Assembly: GCA_031254645.1 (NCBI GenBank)
Contig: JAIRUA010000023.1
Location: 1-64,000 of the forward strand
DNA length: 64,000 bases
Direction: 5' to 3'
DNA from: Dysgonamonadaceae bacterium
GTDB taxonomy: Bacteria; Bacteroidota; Bacteroidia; Bacteroidales; Dysgonomonadaceae
Shown here: one piece after another, positions 7,202-15,842 of the stretch
Numbering within the stretch: position 1 is the stretch's first letter
How the letters are laid out: each line of letters starts with the position of its first letter
Position numbers and translations under genes: made by a program
The notes under the pieces: generated by a model
Database searches by the model: none
What the model saw: the letters and a program-made list of their open reading frames with translations, nothing else
Told to the model about the DNA's origin: nothing

Positions 7202-9622
7202 TTATTGTTGTCCGCCACCTTCTCCACCGCTGCCCGACATCACATCATCATTTGTAATACCACGTTGCACTCTGGTGATTTGCGAACGAAGATTTCCAAA
7301 GCGATAGGTAACACTGATACCCACGCTGCGTCTATGATTGACAAATTCCGACTGTTGTGTAAAACCTGTACCCCACGACTCATTCTTGCGTGTAAATGTC
7401 TTCATAAATGGGCTATGGATATTCATAGAGACGTCAAGTTTCTTGTCCAAAAAACTTTTTTGCAAATTGAATCCGTGAAAATGGTGGGTCGAATTTTTAC
7501 TTTGCAATTGCACCCAAGGTGTGAAAAAACCGCCATTTGCGCTCAATCGCCAATCTTTTGGAAACGTATAAGACATATTTGTAAATGCGTTGCCCGCAAA
7601 TCCACTGTTAGAATAAGCAAAATCGCTACTGCCTGACAAGTCGGAGTAATTGATATTACCATTGAGGTTTATCATAAATTTTTGTGTGGGCGACCAGCGT
7701 CCCGACAGGTTTAGCCCTACTCCTTTACGGCTGCCGATATTGGCAACAGTATGGTTTATAACTCCATCTTTTTCAAATTGATACCAGGTAATTGCATTAT
7801 TCGAGAAATTGTAGTTCATACTTGCATTAATGTTGTATTTGCGATGAAAGTGGCTGTAACCCAAACTGAAGCTATGCGTATTTTCCGAATTCAAATCGGG
7901 ATTTCCGTAATGGATATTTGTAGGATCTGTATCATAAACGTAGGGATTTAGTTGCCAAATACCGGGACGATTGATGCGTTTGTTATAATTTAATCGCAAT
8001 GTGGTAGTTGGTTTCAATTGATACGACACAGCAGCCGATGGTACTAAATCGAAATAGCTGTTACCGAATGATGGGGCATCGCCAAAAATGATGGTCTGGC
8101 TTGTATATTCGGCACGAAGACCGGTTTTGAGTGAAAATTTACTTTCTCTGAAAGTATATCCGGCATATCCTGATGTGATTTGCTGCTGATGATCTAAATC
8201 GTTGCTTGGTCTTGTCAACACTTCCCAAGGTAAGTTCTCCTGGTTACGAAACCAATGGTCTGCCTCGCTAAAATTGTGTCGGAAAATGAACTTTCCACCT
8301 ACTTCCATCACGTGTTTTTTTGTCAACGGATTTACATAATCAACCTGTCCTGTGTGTTCATTTCCGCTCGCTCTGTTATCGCTTTTTTGCTGATAGCCAG
8401 ATGGGAAAAATGAATAATTAGAATTTGAAATACCAAACCACGAACTACTGTTGTTTGGGTTGTTTTGAAAACGGTATGAAAAAGTAAGCATTTCGTCTTT
8501 CTTTGAAAAACTACGTTGATAATCGGCACTCATACTAATGTCGCCGAATGTACCCGAATTTTCAGAAAGTTGATTATATTGATATGGGCGTGTACCTACT
8601 GACAAGAAATCACGATTATTTGTGTTTTTGCTCCTTCCCGACCATCCATTAATTGAAACTGAAAACAGATTCAACGTATCCGGTTCAAAACTTATCATTG
8701 CGCTCGAAAACATTCCATTGAATTGCCAATCATTGGTACCGGTTTGTGTAAGAGTACTCTCAGAATCTTTTCTTTCAGACCACGAACTACTCTGGGGGGA
8801 TTTATTTCGAAATTGAGAGATATTTCCCGAAAACCCGAATTTTCCGTACTTTGCATTCAAGAAAGCATTTCCGCCGTAGTCGCCAAACGTACCGGCTCTT
8901 GCACCCACTGAACCCGAATATCCGTCATCAACTCGCTTATCTGTAATAATATTGATAATTCCGCCCACGCCTTCAGCATCATATCTTGCCCCCGGATCGG
9001 TAATAATTTCGATGTCTTTTATTGAGCTGGCAGGCATACTTCGTAACACTTCGCGTGGATTGTTGGAGATCATATTGGAGGGTTTGCCGTTCAAATAAAT
9101 TTTGTAATTGGTGCTGCCTCTCAATTGTATATTGTCTTCGCCGTCAATCGTTATTAGCGGTACTTTGCGCATCAAGTCAAGCACACTTTGCGTAGAAGCT
9201 TCGGGGTCATCTTGCACACTGTAAAAAAGTCGATCAATTTCCACTCTCACCAATGGTCGTTGCGCTACTACACTTACTTCGCCGAGTTCGGTAGAGGCTT
9301 CCGATAGTGCAATATTGCCAATGTTGAGCGTGCTTGGTGATTCTGGCACTTCTATCGTTTGTTTCAACTCATTCATTCCCACGAAGTGGAATGTGAAGAT
9401 GTATGTTCCCGGCTCCAAAGTAGTTGAAAACGTGCCATCGGCATCTGTGGCAAATCTTCGAATGCTGTTGTCGGGCGTAGCTTCGACGGCAACGGAAATG
9501 GTAGCGTAGGGTAACCCGTTGTTATCGCTGTCTGATACCAACTTTCCTCTCACGGTTACGGTTTGAGCTATTACGCTTGCAGATAGCAAACCGCCTAAAA
9601 ATAATAGTAATAGGTGCTTCAT
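7202..9622 (-). CDS. TonB-dependent outer-membrane receptor family protein
   Basis: 806 residues from the ATG at 9620-9622, which begins a good signal peptide (MKHLLLLFLGGLLSASVIAQ); an upstream alternative start would overlap the promoter. Order: carboxypeptidase-regulatory-like domain (about 20-110), plug-like domain (GGIINIITDKR near 225) and a large beta-barrel. The final TYRFGNLRSQITR followed by a Gly-rich tail (SGSGGEGGGQQ) is usual in this receptor subgroup, which lacks the terminal aromatic residue of classical barrels. Ligand unknown; uptake of a scarce nutrient or peptide is possible. No SusD-like partner is adjacent. Confidence 0.85.
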   Translation of the reverse strand: MKHLLLLFLGGLLSASVIAQTVTVRGKLVSDSDNNGLPYATISVAVEATPDNSIRRFATDADGTFSTTLEPGTYIFTFHFVGMNELKQTIEVPESPSTLNIGNIALSEASTELGEVSVVAQRPLVRVEIDRLFYSVQDDPEASTQSVLDLMRKVPLITIDGEDNIQLRGSTNYKIYLNGKPSNMISNNPREVLRSMPASSIKDIEIITDPGARYDAEGVGGIINIITDKRVDDGYSGSVGARAGTFGDYGGNAFLNAKYGKFGFSGNISQFRNKSPQSSSWSERKDSESTLTQTGTNDWQFNGMFSSAMISFEPDTLNLFSVSINGWSGRSKNTNNRDFLSVGTRPYQYNQLSENSGTFGDISMSADYQRSFSKKDEMLTFSYRFQNNPNNSSSWFGISNSNYSFFPSGYQQKSDNRASGNEHTGQVDYVNPLTKKHVMEVGGKFIFRHNFSEADHWFRNQENLPWEVLTRPSNDLDHQQQITSGYAGYTFRESKFSLKTGLRAEYTSQTIIFGDAPSFGNSYFDLVPSAAVSYQLKPTTTLRLNYNKRINRPGIWQLNPYVYDTDPTNIHYGNPDLNSENTHSFSLGYSHFHRKYNINASMNYNFSNNAITWYQFEKDGVINHTVANIGSRKGVGLNLSGRWSPTQKFMINLNGNINYSDLSGSSDFAYSNSGFAGNAFTNMSYTFPKDWRLSANGGFFTPWVQLQSKNSTHHFHGFNLQKSFLDKKLDVSMNIHSPFMKTFTRKNESWGTGFTQQSEFVNHRRSVGISVTYRFGNLRSQITRVQRGITNDDVMSGSGGEGGGQQ

Positions 9623-9645
9623 ATTTTTTTGAGATAAAATTTCCC

Positions 9646-9653
9646 CAAAAGTA
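9646..9653 (-). promoter_or_regulatory. -7 promoter element for the TonB-dependent receptor
   Basis: TACTTTTG on the minus strand, 24 bp before the chosen start. No clear -33 element. It supports the start at 9622, since an earlier start would lie almost on the promoter. Confidence 0.45.
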
Positions 9654-9814
9654 AGCAAAGGTTTTTAATTAACTCTGCAAATCAAGTACGAAATATTCGA
9701 ATTTAATATTGTTTTTGTTTTATTTGCTGTTTTAATGCTTTGAGGTAGCGATTGTTTGTGCAGTTTTACATTTGTGGTGTATGGGGTTTATTGGGAAAAT
9801 CAGAAAAAAAGCCG

Positions 9815-9822
9815 TACATTTG
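9815..9822 (+). promoter_or_regulatory. -7 promoter element for the metallophosphoesterase pair
   Basis: TACATTTG with ATTG at 9790-9793, 21 bp upstream, as a possible -33 element. A partial GTAGAGACG palindrome (9867-9890) lies in the leader before the ATG at 9912. Confidence 0.5.
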
Positions 9823-9911
9823 CAGGTCAGTTTTTTCTTTCGATATAAACGGCGAAAATGGTCACCGTAGAGACGTAACGCGCTACGTTTTTACAAAACA
9901 ACAACGAACAA

Positions 9912-11045
9912 ATGCAAATTCTTTTTTTCATCTCTTTTCTTCTCATTTATCTCGGCGCAAATGCTTATGTATGTTTGCGAATTGTACAATTGTTGCCTGC
10001 GGGTAGTATTCTATTACGTATCATCGTGATAAGTGTAATAGTGATATGTACATTGGGTATGTTTTTATTTTTCTTTTTGGGCGAAAAAATACCGATTCCG
10101 TTGGCATCGTTTTTTTATACATTGGGTGTATCATGGCTTATTGCTTTTTTATATTTATTGATTGCTTTTTTGTTGATAGACATTGTAAAACTCATCAATC
10201 TACTATTTCATTTTATTGATAAAGAGACTGTTTATCGACTCACGCATGCGAATTGGAAAACCTTGTTGGTGGTATTGGGCAGCGTAACGCTTTTGTTGAT
10301 TTATGCAAATTATAATTATCACAATACTAAGCGCGTACACCTTACTGTCGAAACCGAAAAATGGAACGAAACCGACAGGCCACTTCGCATTGTCGCCATT
10401 AGCGATGCACATTTGGGTTATACAATTAATACGCGAGAGTTACGAAAATGGGTGGAATTGATAAATGCCGAAAACCCTGATATTGTATTGATTGCAGGTG
10501 ATTTTATCGATAATTCTATGCGTCCGATTAATCATTTTGAACTTGATGCCGAATTGCGAAAAATCAATGCTCCGATAGGAGTTTTTGCTTGTGTCGGTAA
10601 TCACGAATATTTTGCCGATTTGACGAAAAAGATTACTTTTTTCAAACAATCAGACATAACGCTGTTACGCGATTCGGTCGCGACTTTCGATCATTTTCAA
10701 ATCATCGGACGAGACGATTATTCCCAAAAACATCGCAAATCAATCGAACAGCTGACGGAGAATTTGGATACTTCGTTATTCACGATTTTGCTTGACCATC
10801 AACCCAATAATCTCGACGATGCAATAAAAGGAAACGTTGATTTTCAATTTTCCGGACATACGCATCGTGGGCAGGTTTGGCCTGTTACGATGATTGTAGA
10901 TAGAATGTTTGAACTGTCTCACGGTTATTTGAAGCGAGACGGTACACATTTTTATGTTTCGTCGGGCTTAGGTATTTGGGGTGGAAAATTCAGATTGGGG
11001 AGTCAGTCGGAATATGTGGTTATTGATATTAAAGCACGCAGATGA
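9912..11045 (+). CDS. Membrane-anchored metallophosphoesterase (tandem copy 1)
   Basis: 377 residues. Four or five transmembrane helices fill residues 1-130, then a calcineurin-like phosphoesterase domain carries the metal-binding motifs in order: ISDAHLGY, AGDFID, GNHEY, LDHQP and FSGHTHRGQ. It resembles YkuE-type enzymes. Family members hydrolyse phosphoester or pyrophosphate bonds, in some cases of lipid intermediates; the substrate here cannot be told from sequence. A homologue follows 50 bp downstream with the same layout, so the two look like an old tandem duplication transcribed from the promoter at 9815. Confidence 0.85.
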   Translation: MQILFFISFLLIYLGANAYVCLRIVQLLPAGSILLRIIVISVIVICTLGMFLFFFLGEKIPIPLASFFYTLGVSWLIAFLYLLIAFLLIDIVKLINLLFHFIDKETVYRLTHANWKTLLVVLGSVTLLLIYANYNYHNTKRVHLTVETEKWNETDRPLRIVAISDAHLGYTINTRELRKWVELINAENPDIVLIAGDFIDNSMRPINHFELDAELRKINAPIGVFACVGNHEYFADLTKKITFFKQSDITLLRDSVATFDHFQIIGRDDYSQKHRKSIEQLTENLDTSLFTILLDHQPNNLDDAIKGNVDFQFSGHTHRGQVWPVTMIVDRMFELSHGYLKRDGTHFYVSSGLGIWGGKFRLGSQSEYVVIDIKARR

Positions 11046-11095
11046 CGCAGATTTAGACAGATTATCGCAGATTTTCGTAAATCGCAAATCAACTT

Positions 11096-12235
11096 ATGAA
11101 AGTTTTCTTCTACGCACTTTTTTTCCATCTCACGCTCAATATTTATGTTTTTTGGCGTGGTTGGCAAATTCTCAAACATCGAAAAATGTTGCGAGGATTG
11201 TTTGCTACCGTGTTTATTATCGAATTTTTGGTGTATTTGACGGGATTATTATTCCGCAAACATCTCTCTTATAGTGCCATACAAAACATTGGTTTTATTG
11301 GCACTACGTGGATGCTATTTCTGATTTACATGTCAATGACATTGCTTGTGATTGATACTGTTTTTTGGATCAATAAACGGCGACCATTTTTACCGCGACT
11401 TGTAAAACGACGACCGAATCGTGCACGCGGAACGCTTTTTATTGTCTCAATATTGGTTGTTTCAGTTGTTTTGTGGCGCGGAAATATGAAGTTCAACAAT
11501 CCTGTTGTGGAGCATTATGAAATACACATTGCAAAATCAGCAAATGACATTGATTCTCTTCGTATTGCAATGATTGGTGATACACATTTCGGATATCTTA
11601 TCAACAAAGGATTTGCTCATCAATACGTAAGTTTGATTATGGCGCAAAAGCCCGATTTAATTCTTTTTACGGGCGATATGATTGATGCAGAGCTAACACC
11701 GTTTATGATGGCAAATATCGGCGAGATATTAGCCGAACTTCACGCACCGCTAGGAGTTTTCGCTTGCACTGGAAACCACGAATATCGTTACGATGCAGAA
11801 GTAAAAATTCAATGGTTGAACGATGTTGGCATTACTGTATTGCGTGATTCTGCTGTACTTATCAACAATGCGTTTTACATCATCGGACGCGAAGATGTAG
11901 AAGCACCTTTCGAGCGAAAAACATTGCAAGAGATTATCACACAGCAACAAATCGACACATCAAAGCCGATGATTGTTTTGAATCACAATCCGCTTTTTAT
12001 GGATGAAGAAATTGCTACGAACGTCGATTTATTGTTGAGCGGGCACACACATCGCGGACAATTTTTTCCGGGCAATATTGTTACCGATTTGAAATTCTCC
12101 ATTTCGCACGGACACCGAAAATTTGGCAATACGAATATAGTGGTTACATCGGGTTTGGGATTGTCGGGACCGCAATACCGCATTGGATCGCAATCGGAAA
12201 TAGTGGTATTGAATGTGAAGTTTGGGCAGCGTTAA
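11096..12235 (+). CDS. Membrane-anchored metallophosphoesterase (tandem copy 2)
   Basis: 379 residues, paralogous to the preceding gene: N-terminal transmembrane region (1-125), then MIGDTHFGY, TGDMID, GNHEY, LNHNP and LSGHTHRGQ. All metal ligands are present, so it should be active. The two differ throughout the membrane part but share the ending RxGSQSE-hydrophobic, showing duplication followed by divergence. No promoter was seen in the 50-bp gap, so co-transcription is likely. The strong tRNA-Leu promoter follows within 50 bp of the stop. Confidence 0.85.
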   Translation: MKVFFYALFFHLTLNIYVFWRGWQILKHRKMLRGLFATVFIIEFLVYLTGLLFRKHLSYSAIQNIGFIGTTWMLFLIYMSMTLLVIDTVFWINKRRPFLPRLVKRRPNRARGTLFIVSILVVSVVLWRGNMKFNNPVVEHYEIHIAKSANDIDSLRIAMIGDTHFGYLINKGFAHQYVSLIMAQKPDLILFTGDMIDAELTPFMMANIGEILAELHAPLGVFACTGNHEYRYDAEVKIQWLNDVGITVLRDSAVLINNAFYIIGREDVEAPFERKTLQEIITQQQIDTSKPMIVLNHNPLFMDEEIATNVDLLLSGHTHRGQFFPGNIVTDLKFSISHGHRKFGNTNIVVTSGLGLSGPQYRIGSQSEIVVLNVKFGQR

Positions 12236-12276
12236 ATCTTTATTTCAAGCAGGATTCGAAAAAAACGGATAAAATA

Positions 12277-12307
12277 TTTGTAGCCGTTCAAAAAATAGGT
12301 ATCTTTG
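12277..12307 (+). promoter_or_regulatory. Full -33/-7 promoter for tRNA-Leu
   Basis: TTTG (12277-12280), a 19-bp spacer and TATCTTTG (12300-12307). The following GCACTCGCAAAA is repeated at the tRNA-Gly promoter. This is an ideal Bacteroidota housekeeping promoter. Confidence 0.85.
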
Positions 12308-12372
12308 CACTCGCAAAAAACGGAACAACAGAGGTTGTTTGTTTTCCTTCAAAAAAAGATTTTTTCATATCA

Positions 12373-12456
12373 GCGCAGGTGGTGAAATTGGTATACACGC
12401 TACTTTGAGGGGGTAGTGCCGGTTACGGCGTGTGAGTTCGAGTCTCATCCTGCGCA
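12373..12456 (+). tRNA. tRNA-Leu (GAG)
   Basis: 84 nt. The acceptor arms GCGCAGG and CCTGCGC pair. The anticodon stem CTACT/GGTAG encloses TTGAGGG, giving anticodon GAG. A long class II variable arm (TGCCGGTTACGGCG) and the T loop GTTCGAGTC are present. CCA is not encoded. A strong promoter precedes it and a terminator follows immediately. Confidence 0.95.
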
Positions 12457-12460
12457 CAAA

Positions 12461-12496
12461 AAATCCCTGTCGAAAAAATTCGACAGGGATTTTTTA
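12461..12496 (+). terminator. Terminator of tRNA-Leu
   Basis: A 14-bp stem (AAATCCCTGTCGAA with its complement) with a very short loop, ending in six T, 5 nt after the tRNA. Confidence 0.9.
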
Positions 12497-12534
12497 TTAC
12501 AAGTGGATTGTATTTCAATTCTAGTCGTTTCACA

Positions 12535-12966
12535 TCAATACAATACTCCTTTCGGATTTTCACCGTACTTATTACTGCCCGGCTGGCTATCTGTCAAAAA
12601 CAACACCAATAACCAAATAATACCGAACGGAACGAAGAAAATCAAAAGCCACCAGCCGCTTTTTCCTACATCGTGCAAACGACGCACTGCTACCGCTAAG
12701 TTTTTTACAGTTACGACCAATATCATAAGAATGAATAAAACAGCTCCAATATTCATAAATGTTTCATTTTCTGTAATATCGCCTATTGTAAAAAAATCAC
12801 TTATTACAGAAAAAAGAAGCGGAAATGCAAATATAAAAGCAATGCTAAACAAAGAGGATAACCAATATTCTTTCCGGCTTGCTCTTCCATAAGAACGAGG
12901 GTAATAATACAACAACTTCAAATACAGTTTTGTAAAAAACTCTTTCATCGAAAAATATTTTTTCAA
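12535..12966 (-). CDS. DUF805 family inner-membrane protein
   Basis: 143 residues with three or four transmembrane segments. DUF805 hallmarks are present: GRASRKEYW near residue 27, RLHDVGKSGWW near 95 and the C-terminal DSQPGSNKYGENPKG. Function unknown in the family. It starts 15 bp downstream of the TonB-like gene and is probably in the same operon, under the promoter at 13841. Confidence 0.85.
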   Translation of the reverse strand: MKKYFSMKEFFTKLYLKLLYYYPRSYGRASRKEYWLSSLFSIAFIFAFPLLFSVISDFFTIGDITENETFMNIGAVLFILMILVVTVKNLAVAVRRLHDVGKSGWWLLIFFVPFGIIWLLVLFLTDSQPGSNKYGENPKGVLY

Positions 12967-12981
12967 TTGTAAATTCTCCTC

Positions 12982-13797
12982 TTAATTTCCTGTAGGAATC
13001 GGTTCCTCATCAATCACAAAATCAATCGGCAAGAGCACTCTCACATTCACAGCTTGTCCGGCACGTACACCCGGTGTCCAACGTGGCATTACGCTTACCA
13101 AACGAATCGCTTCTTCGTGCAATTCGGAAAGTTCGGGACTTACCACCTCTATATTCGATATAGCGCCATTGCAGCCCACAATAAATGCTGTAAGCACGCG
13201 CCCTTCAATTCCTTCTTGCAGTGCTGTACGCGGATAACGCAATACACGCCCAATGAAATCTGCCATATCTGCCGTTCCGGTGGCAAATTCGGGCATTCTA
13301 TCTACAATAGTGTAAATCGGTTGGCTAAGTATATCTGTATTTCTCTTTGTCATATCATATGCAGGTGCTCCTCCTGCTACTGCATTCGGATTGTAACGGA
13401 AATACATAGGAACAAAAGAAGAACTCCGTACTATTTGACCATTGTTGCGTGCCGGACGCCAAGGTGGCATTGCTTCGAGAATACGCAATGCTTCGGCATC
13501 GAGGACAGGGTGCGTGCGATGAATGATATCAAAACTGGAGAGTGTTCCGTCTTTTTCAACAACAAAAGTATAAACAACCAATCCCTGAATATCTTCATCG
13601 ATTGCTTGCTGTGGATATTTCAATGTGTTCACAATAAAATTATTCATTTCTCCCGTACCACCGGCAAAAATCGGTGGTATTTCCGGATCTTTGATAATAT
13701 TATTGTGTGTTGCCAATGGCAAATTTTCTTGCGCCGAAGCGAAATTGCCAACAATGAAAATGGTGGCGAAAATGAGGATTAATTTACGAATGTTCAT
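12982..13797 (-). CDS. Periplasmic protein with two TonB C-terminal domains
   Basis: 271 residues from ATG 13795-13797; an alternative TTG start 9 bp earlier is less likely. After a signal peptide (MNIRKLILIFATIFIVGNFASAQ) come two repeated TonB-C-like domains, each with a YPQQAIDEDIQGLVVYTFVV / YPRTALQEGIEGRVLTAFIV core followed by a P-W-RPAR or P-WTPGV motif. TonB links inner-membrane energy to outer-membrane receptors, but this protein lacks a retained membrane anchor and Pro-rich linker, so a periplasmic binding or regulatory role is equally possible. Confidence 0.75.
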   Translation of the reverse strand: MNIRKLILIFATIFIVGNFASAQENLPLATHNNIIKDPEIPPIFAGGTGEMNNFIVNTLKYPQQAIDEDIQGLVVYTFVVEKDGTLSSFDIIHRTHPVLDAEALRILEAMPPWRPARNNGQIVRSSSFVPMYFRYNPNAVAGGAPAYDMTKRNTDILSQPIYTIVDRMPEFATGTADMADFIGRVLRYPRTALQEGIEGRVLTAFIVGCNGAISNIEVVSPELSELHEEAIRLVSVMPRWTPGVRAGQAVNVRVLLPIDFVIDEEPIPTGN

Positions 13798-13840
13798 TAT
13801 AATCAAATTATTCTGCTAATGTTTTTTGCTTATTAACTCA

Positions 13841-13848
13841 CAAAGGTA
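13841..13848 (-). promoter_or_regulatory. -7 promoter element for the TonB-like/DUF805 operon
   Basis: TACCTTTG on the minus strand, 44 bp before the start of the TonB-like gene. Confidence 0.5.
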
Positions 13849-13888
13849 CGAAAAACAATAGATTCTTGAAAGAAAAGCGAAATAATAC

Positions 13889-15019
13889 TTATAATTCATC
13901 TTCCGATATCTCACTCTCTGTCGAATCAATTTCTTCTCCAAGCGGATTTTCTTTCAGCACAAACCGTTTATAATATGAAACCAAAAGCGCGGTTACAGGC
14001 AGTGCAATAATCATTCCGAGTAGTCCGAGAAGCGTACCCCAAACCGATAACGCTAGCAATATAATAGCCGGGTTGAGTCCGGTGGCTTTTCCCATTATTT
14101 TTGGCATCAAAAAGATCTCTTGCAATGCCTGCACAAATATAGCAAGAGCAAGTATCCAAAGCAAAATCGACCCATAACTTTGACCCGTTTCTGCCGATTG
14201 TAGCAACGCTAAGAGTAATGCCGGAATGTAGCCAAGCAACTGCATATAAGGAATTAAATTGAGTATTCCCATAATGATACCGAGCAAAATTCCCATCGGC
14301 AGACCAATAATGTGAAATCCGATGGAGAAAAGAATTCCGTTGATAAGTGCAATAAGTGCCTGTCCACGAAAATATTTATTCATTCCGTTTTTCATATCAG
14401 TAATGATTTCGATTGCCAATGGGCGGTATTTTGCGGGAATGGCACGAATAAATCCGGCATTGATTTTATCATAATCAAGCGAGATAAAAATGAAATACAA
14501 AAATACAACGAAAATAACCACAAACCCTAAAATAAATGTCAATGAGCTGTTTACAAAGCTCCACAATTTGGGCGCGGCGTTTCGTAAAATGTTTTGTATA
14601 TTTTGGTCGCTCAAAACCGCTTCGATATCCAATTGCGAGAGATACATCTGTATTGCCGTTTGCCACGCTTCGGGCAACAGGTTGATGGTATGAAAATTTT
14701 GTGTGTACGATGTTACAAGTTGAACAAATTTATCAATTTCGTTGCCAATGAGTGGAATAATAAACCAAGCGATGCAGAAAGTAATGAACGATAGAAGCAA
14801 TACGGTACACAAAATAGATAAAACACGATTTCTCACCCTAAGTTTGTATTGAAAAAACAGTACAACCGGATGAAGCAAATATGCCAACAGCCACCCAATG
14901 GCAAACGGAAGTAGTACTGTCTTCAGTTTATTTATCAACAAACCGAGTATTACAAGTACAGTTAGCCCGATTAACATACGGACAACTCTGTCGAAAGTGT
15001 AAGGTCGAGACGTATTCAT
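13889..15019 (-). CDS. AI-2E family (PerM/YdiK-like) membrane permease
   Basis: 376 residues with about eight transmembrane helices in the family arrangement: three near the N-terminus, a hydrophilic segment around residues 85-150, and a C-terminal group with the characteristic LNLIPYMQLLGYIPALLLAL and GLNPAIILLALSVWG. The start at 15019 (MNTSRPYTFDRVV) is preferred over one four codons earlier. Some relatives act as Na+/H+ antiporters or export quorum signals; function here is not decided. The acidic tail STESEISEDEL is cytoplasmic. Confidence 0.8.
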   Translation of the reverse strand: MNTSRPYTFDRVVRMLIGLTVLVILGLLINKLKTVLLPFAIGWLLAYLLHPVVLFFQYKLRVRNRVLSILCTVLLLSFITFCIAWFIIPLIGNEIDKFVQLVTSYTQNFHTINLLPEAWQTAIQMYLSQLDIEAVLSDQNIQNILRNAAPKLWSFVNSSLTFILGFVVIFVVFLYFIFISLDYDKINAGFIRAIPAKYRPLAIEIITDMKNGMNKYFRGQALIALINGILFSIGFHIIGLPMGILLGIIMGILNLIPYMQLLGYIPALLLALLQSAETGQSYGSILLWILALAIFVQALQEIFLMPKIMGKATGLNPAIILLALSVWGTLLGLLGMIIALPVTALLVSYYKRFVLKENPLGEEIDSTESEISEDEL

Positions 15020-15130
15020 CTTGAAGCACAATTATGTTGAATCACAAAATTAAACGAAAAAGACGGAATAAAAAAGAATAATTGCAGTTTTTTTGTTTGT
15101 TTTTGAAATTCAGACCAAAGCAAAAATCAC

Positions 15131-15138
15131 TATCTTTG
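15131..15138 (+). promoter_or_regulatory. -7 promoter element for thiN
   Basis: TATCTTTG 26 bp before the preferred ATG at 15165. Any start upstream (for example at 15093) would precede the promoter, which fixes the start. Confidence 0.6.
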
Positions 15139-15164
15139 TATTTTCAAAAAATAAGACAGCAATA

Positions 15165-15809
15165 ATGTCCGCCAATTCCCAAACAATTATCATCGCCAAC
15201 GGACGATTTCCAACAGACGAAACACCGTTGTCTTTTATCAAAAATGCCGATTTTATCGTTTGTTGCGATGGTGCGGTTAACGATTTCATCACTTGTGGCG
15301 GAAAACCCGACGCTATTGTAGGCGATTGTGATTCTATTTCGGAAGAAAACAGGATTCGCTATGCCGACATCATTTTTGCGGATGACGACCAATACACAAA
15401 CGATTTGACAAAAGCCGTAACTTTTTGTGTAAATCAGAGAAGAACAAATATCGTCATTCTCGGCGGAACGGGAAAGCGCGAGGATCACACATTGGGCAAT
15501 ATTTCGCTTTTAATGGAATATATGAAAATTGCCAATGTAAAAATGGTTACCAACTACGGTGTTTTTACACCAATATGCTCCGATACATCGTTTAAAAGCT
15601 TTGAGGGACAGCAGGTTTCGCTTTTTACAATTGATAACGCACCCATTACCACACACAATTTGAAATATCCGCTTCACAAAGCGATTTTAACCAATTGGTG
15701 GCAGGGCACATTGAATGAATCTTGCGGAGATGTATTTTCGATAGAAACAGGTGGAAGAATGGTCGTGTTTCAATGTTTAGTGGTTAAAAAACATTGCTTC
15801 TGCCATTAA
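15165..15809 (+). CDS. thiN: Thiamine pyrophosphokinase
   Basis: 214 residues from ATG 15165, chosen because of the promoter at 15131. The enzyme transfers pyrophosphate from ATP to thiamine to give thiamine diphosphate. Motifs: CCDGAVNDF, DAIVGDCDSI, DQYTNDLTKAV, LGGTGKREDHTLGN in the catalytic half, and a C-terminal thiamine-binding beta domain (LKYPLHKAILTNWWQGTLNES). The natural end appears to be near GGRMVVFQ; the last dozen residues (CLVVKKHCFCH) are encoded by the left arm and loop of an inverted repeat (15773-15827), so the repeat has replaced or extended the C-terminus. Confidence 0.9.
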   Translation: MSANSQTIIIANGRFPTDETPLSFIKNADFIVCCDGAVNDFITCGGKPDAIVGDCDSISEENRIRYADIIFADDDQYTNDLTKAVTFCVNQRRTNIVILGGTGKREDHTLGNISLLMEYMKIANVKMVTNYGVFTPICSDTSFKSFEGQQVSLFTIDNAPITTHNLKYPLHKAILTNWWQGTLNESCGDVFSIETGGRMVVFQCLVVKKHCFCH

Positions 15810-15827
15810 TCACTAACCACTAAACAT
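15773..15827. repeat. Heptad inverted repeat, GTTAATG family, copy 1
   Basis: Perfect 14-bp arms (ATGTTTAGTGGTTA and complement) at 15773-15786 and 15814-15827. The loop contains ATTGCTTCTGCCATTAATCA, shared with copies at 35323-35391 and 63453-63533. The left arm is inside thiN. Confidence 0.8.
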
Positions 15828-15842
15828 TAACCACTAATAAAA

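Noticed and set aside
9867-9890. Partial GTAGAGACGTAACGCGCTACG palindrome before the first metallophosphoesterase gene
   Set aside because: The right arm is incomplete (no CGTCTCTAC), so it was not listed as a full repeat, only noted as a relic of the element at 50033-50060.
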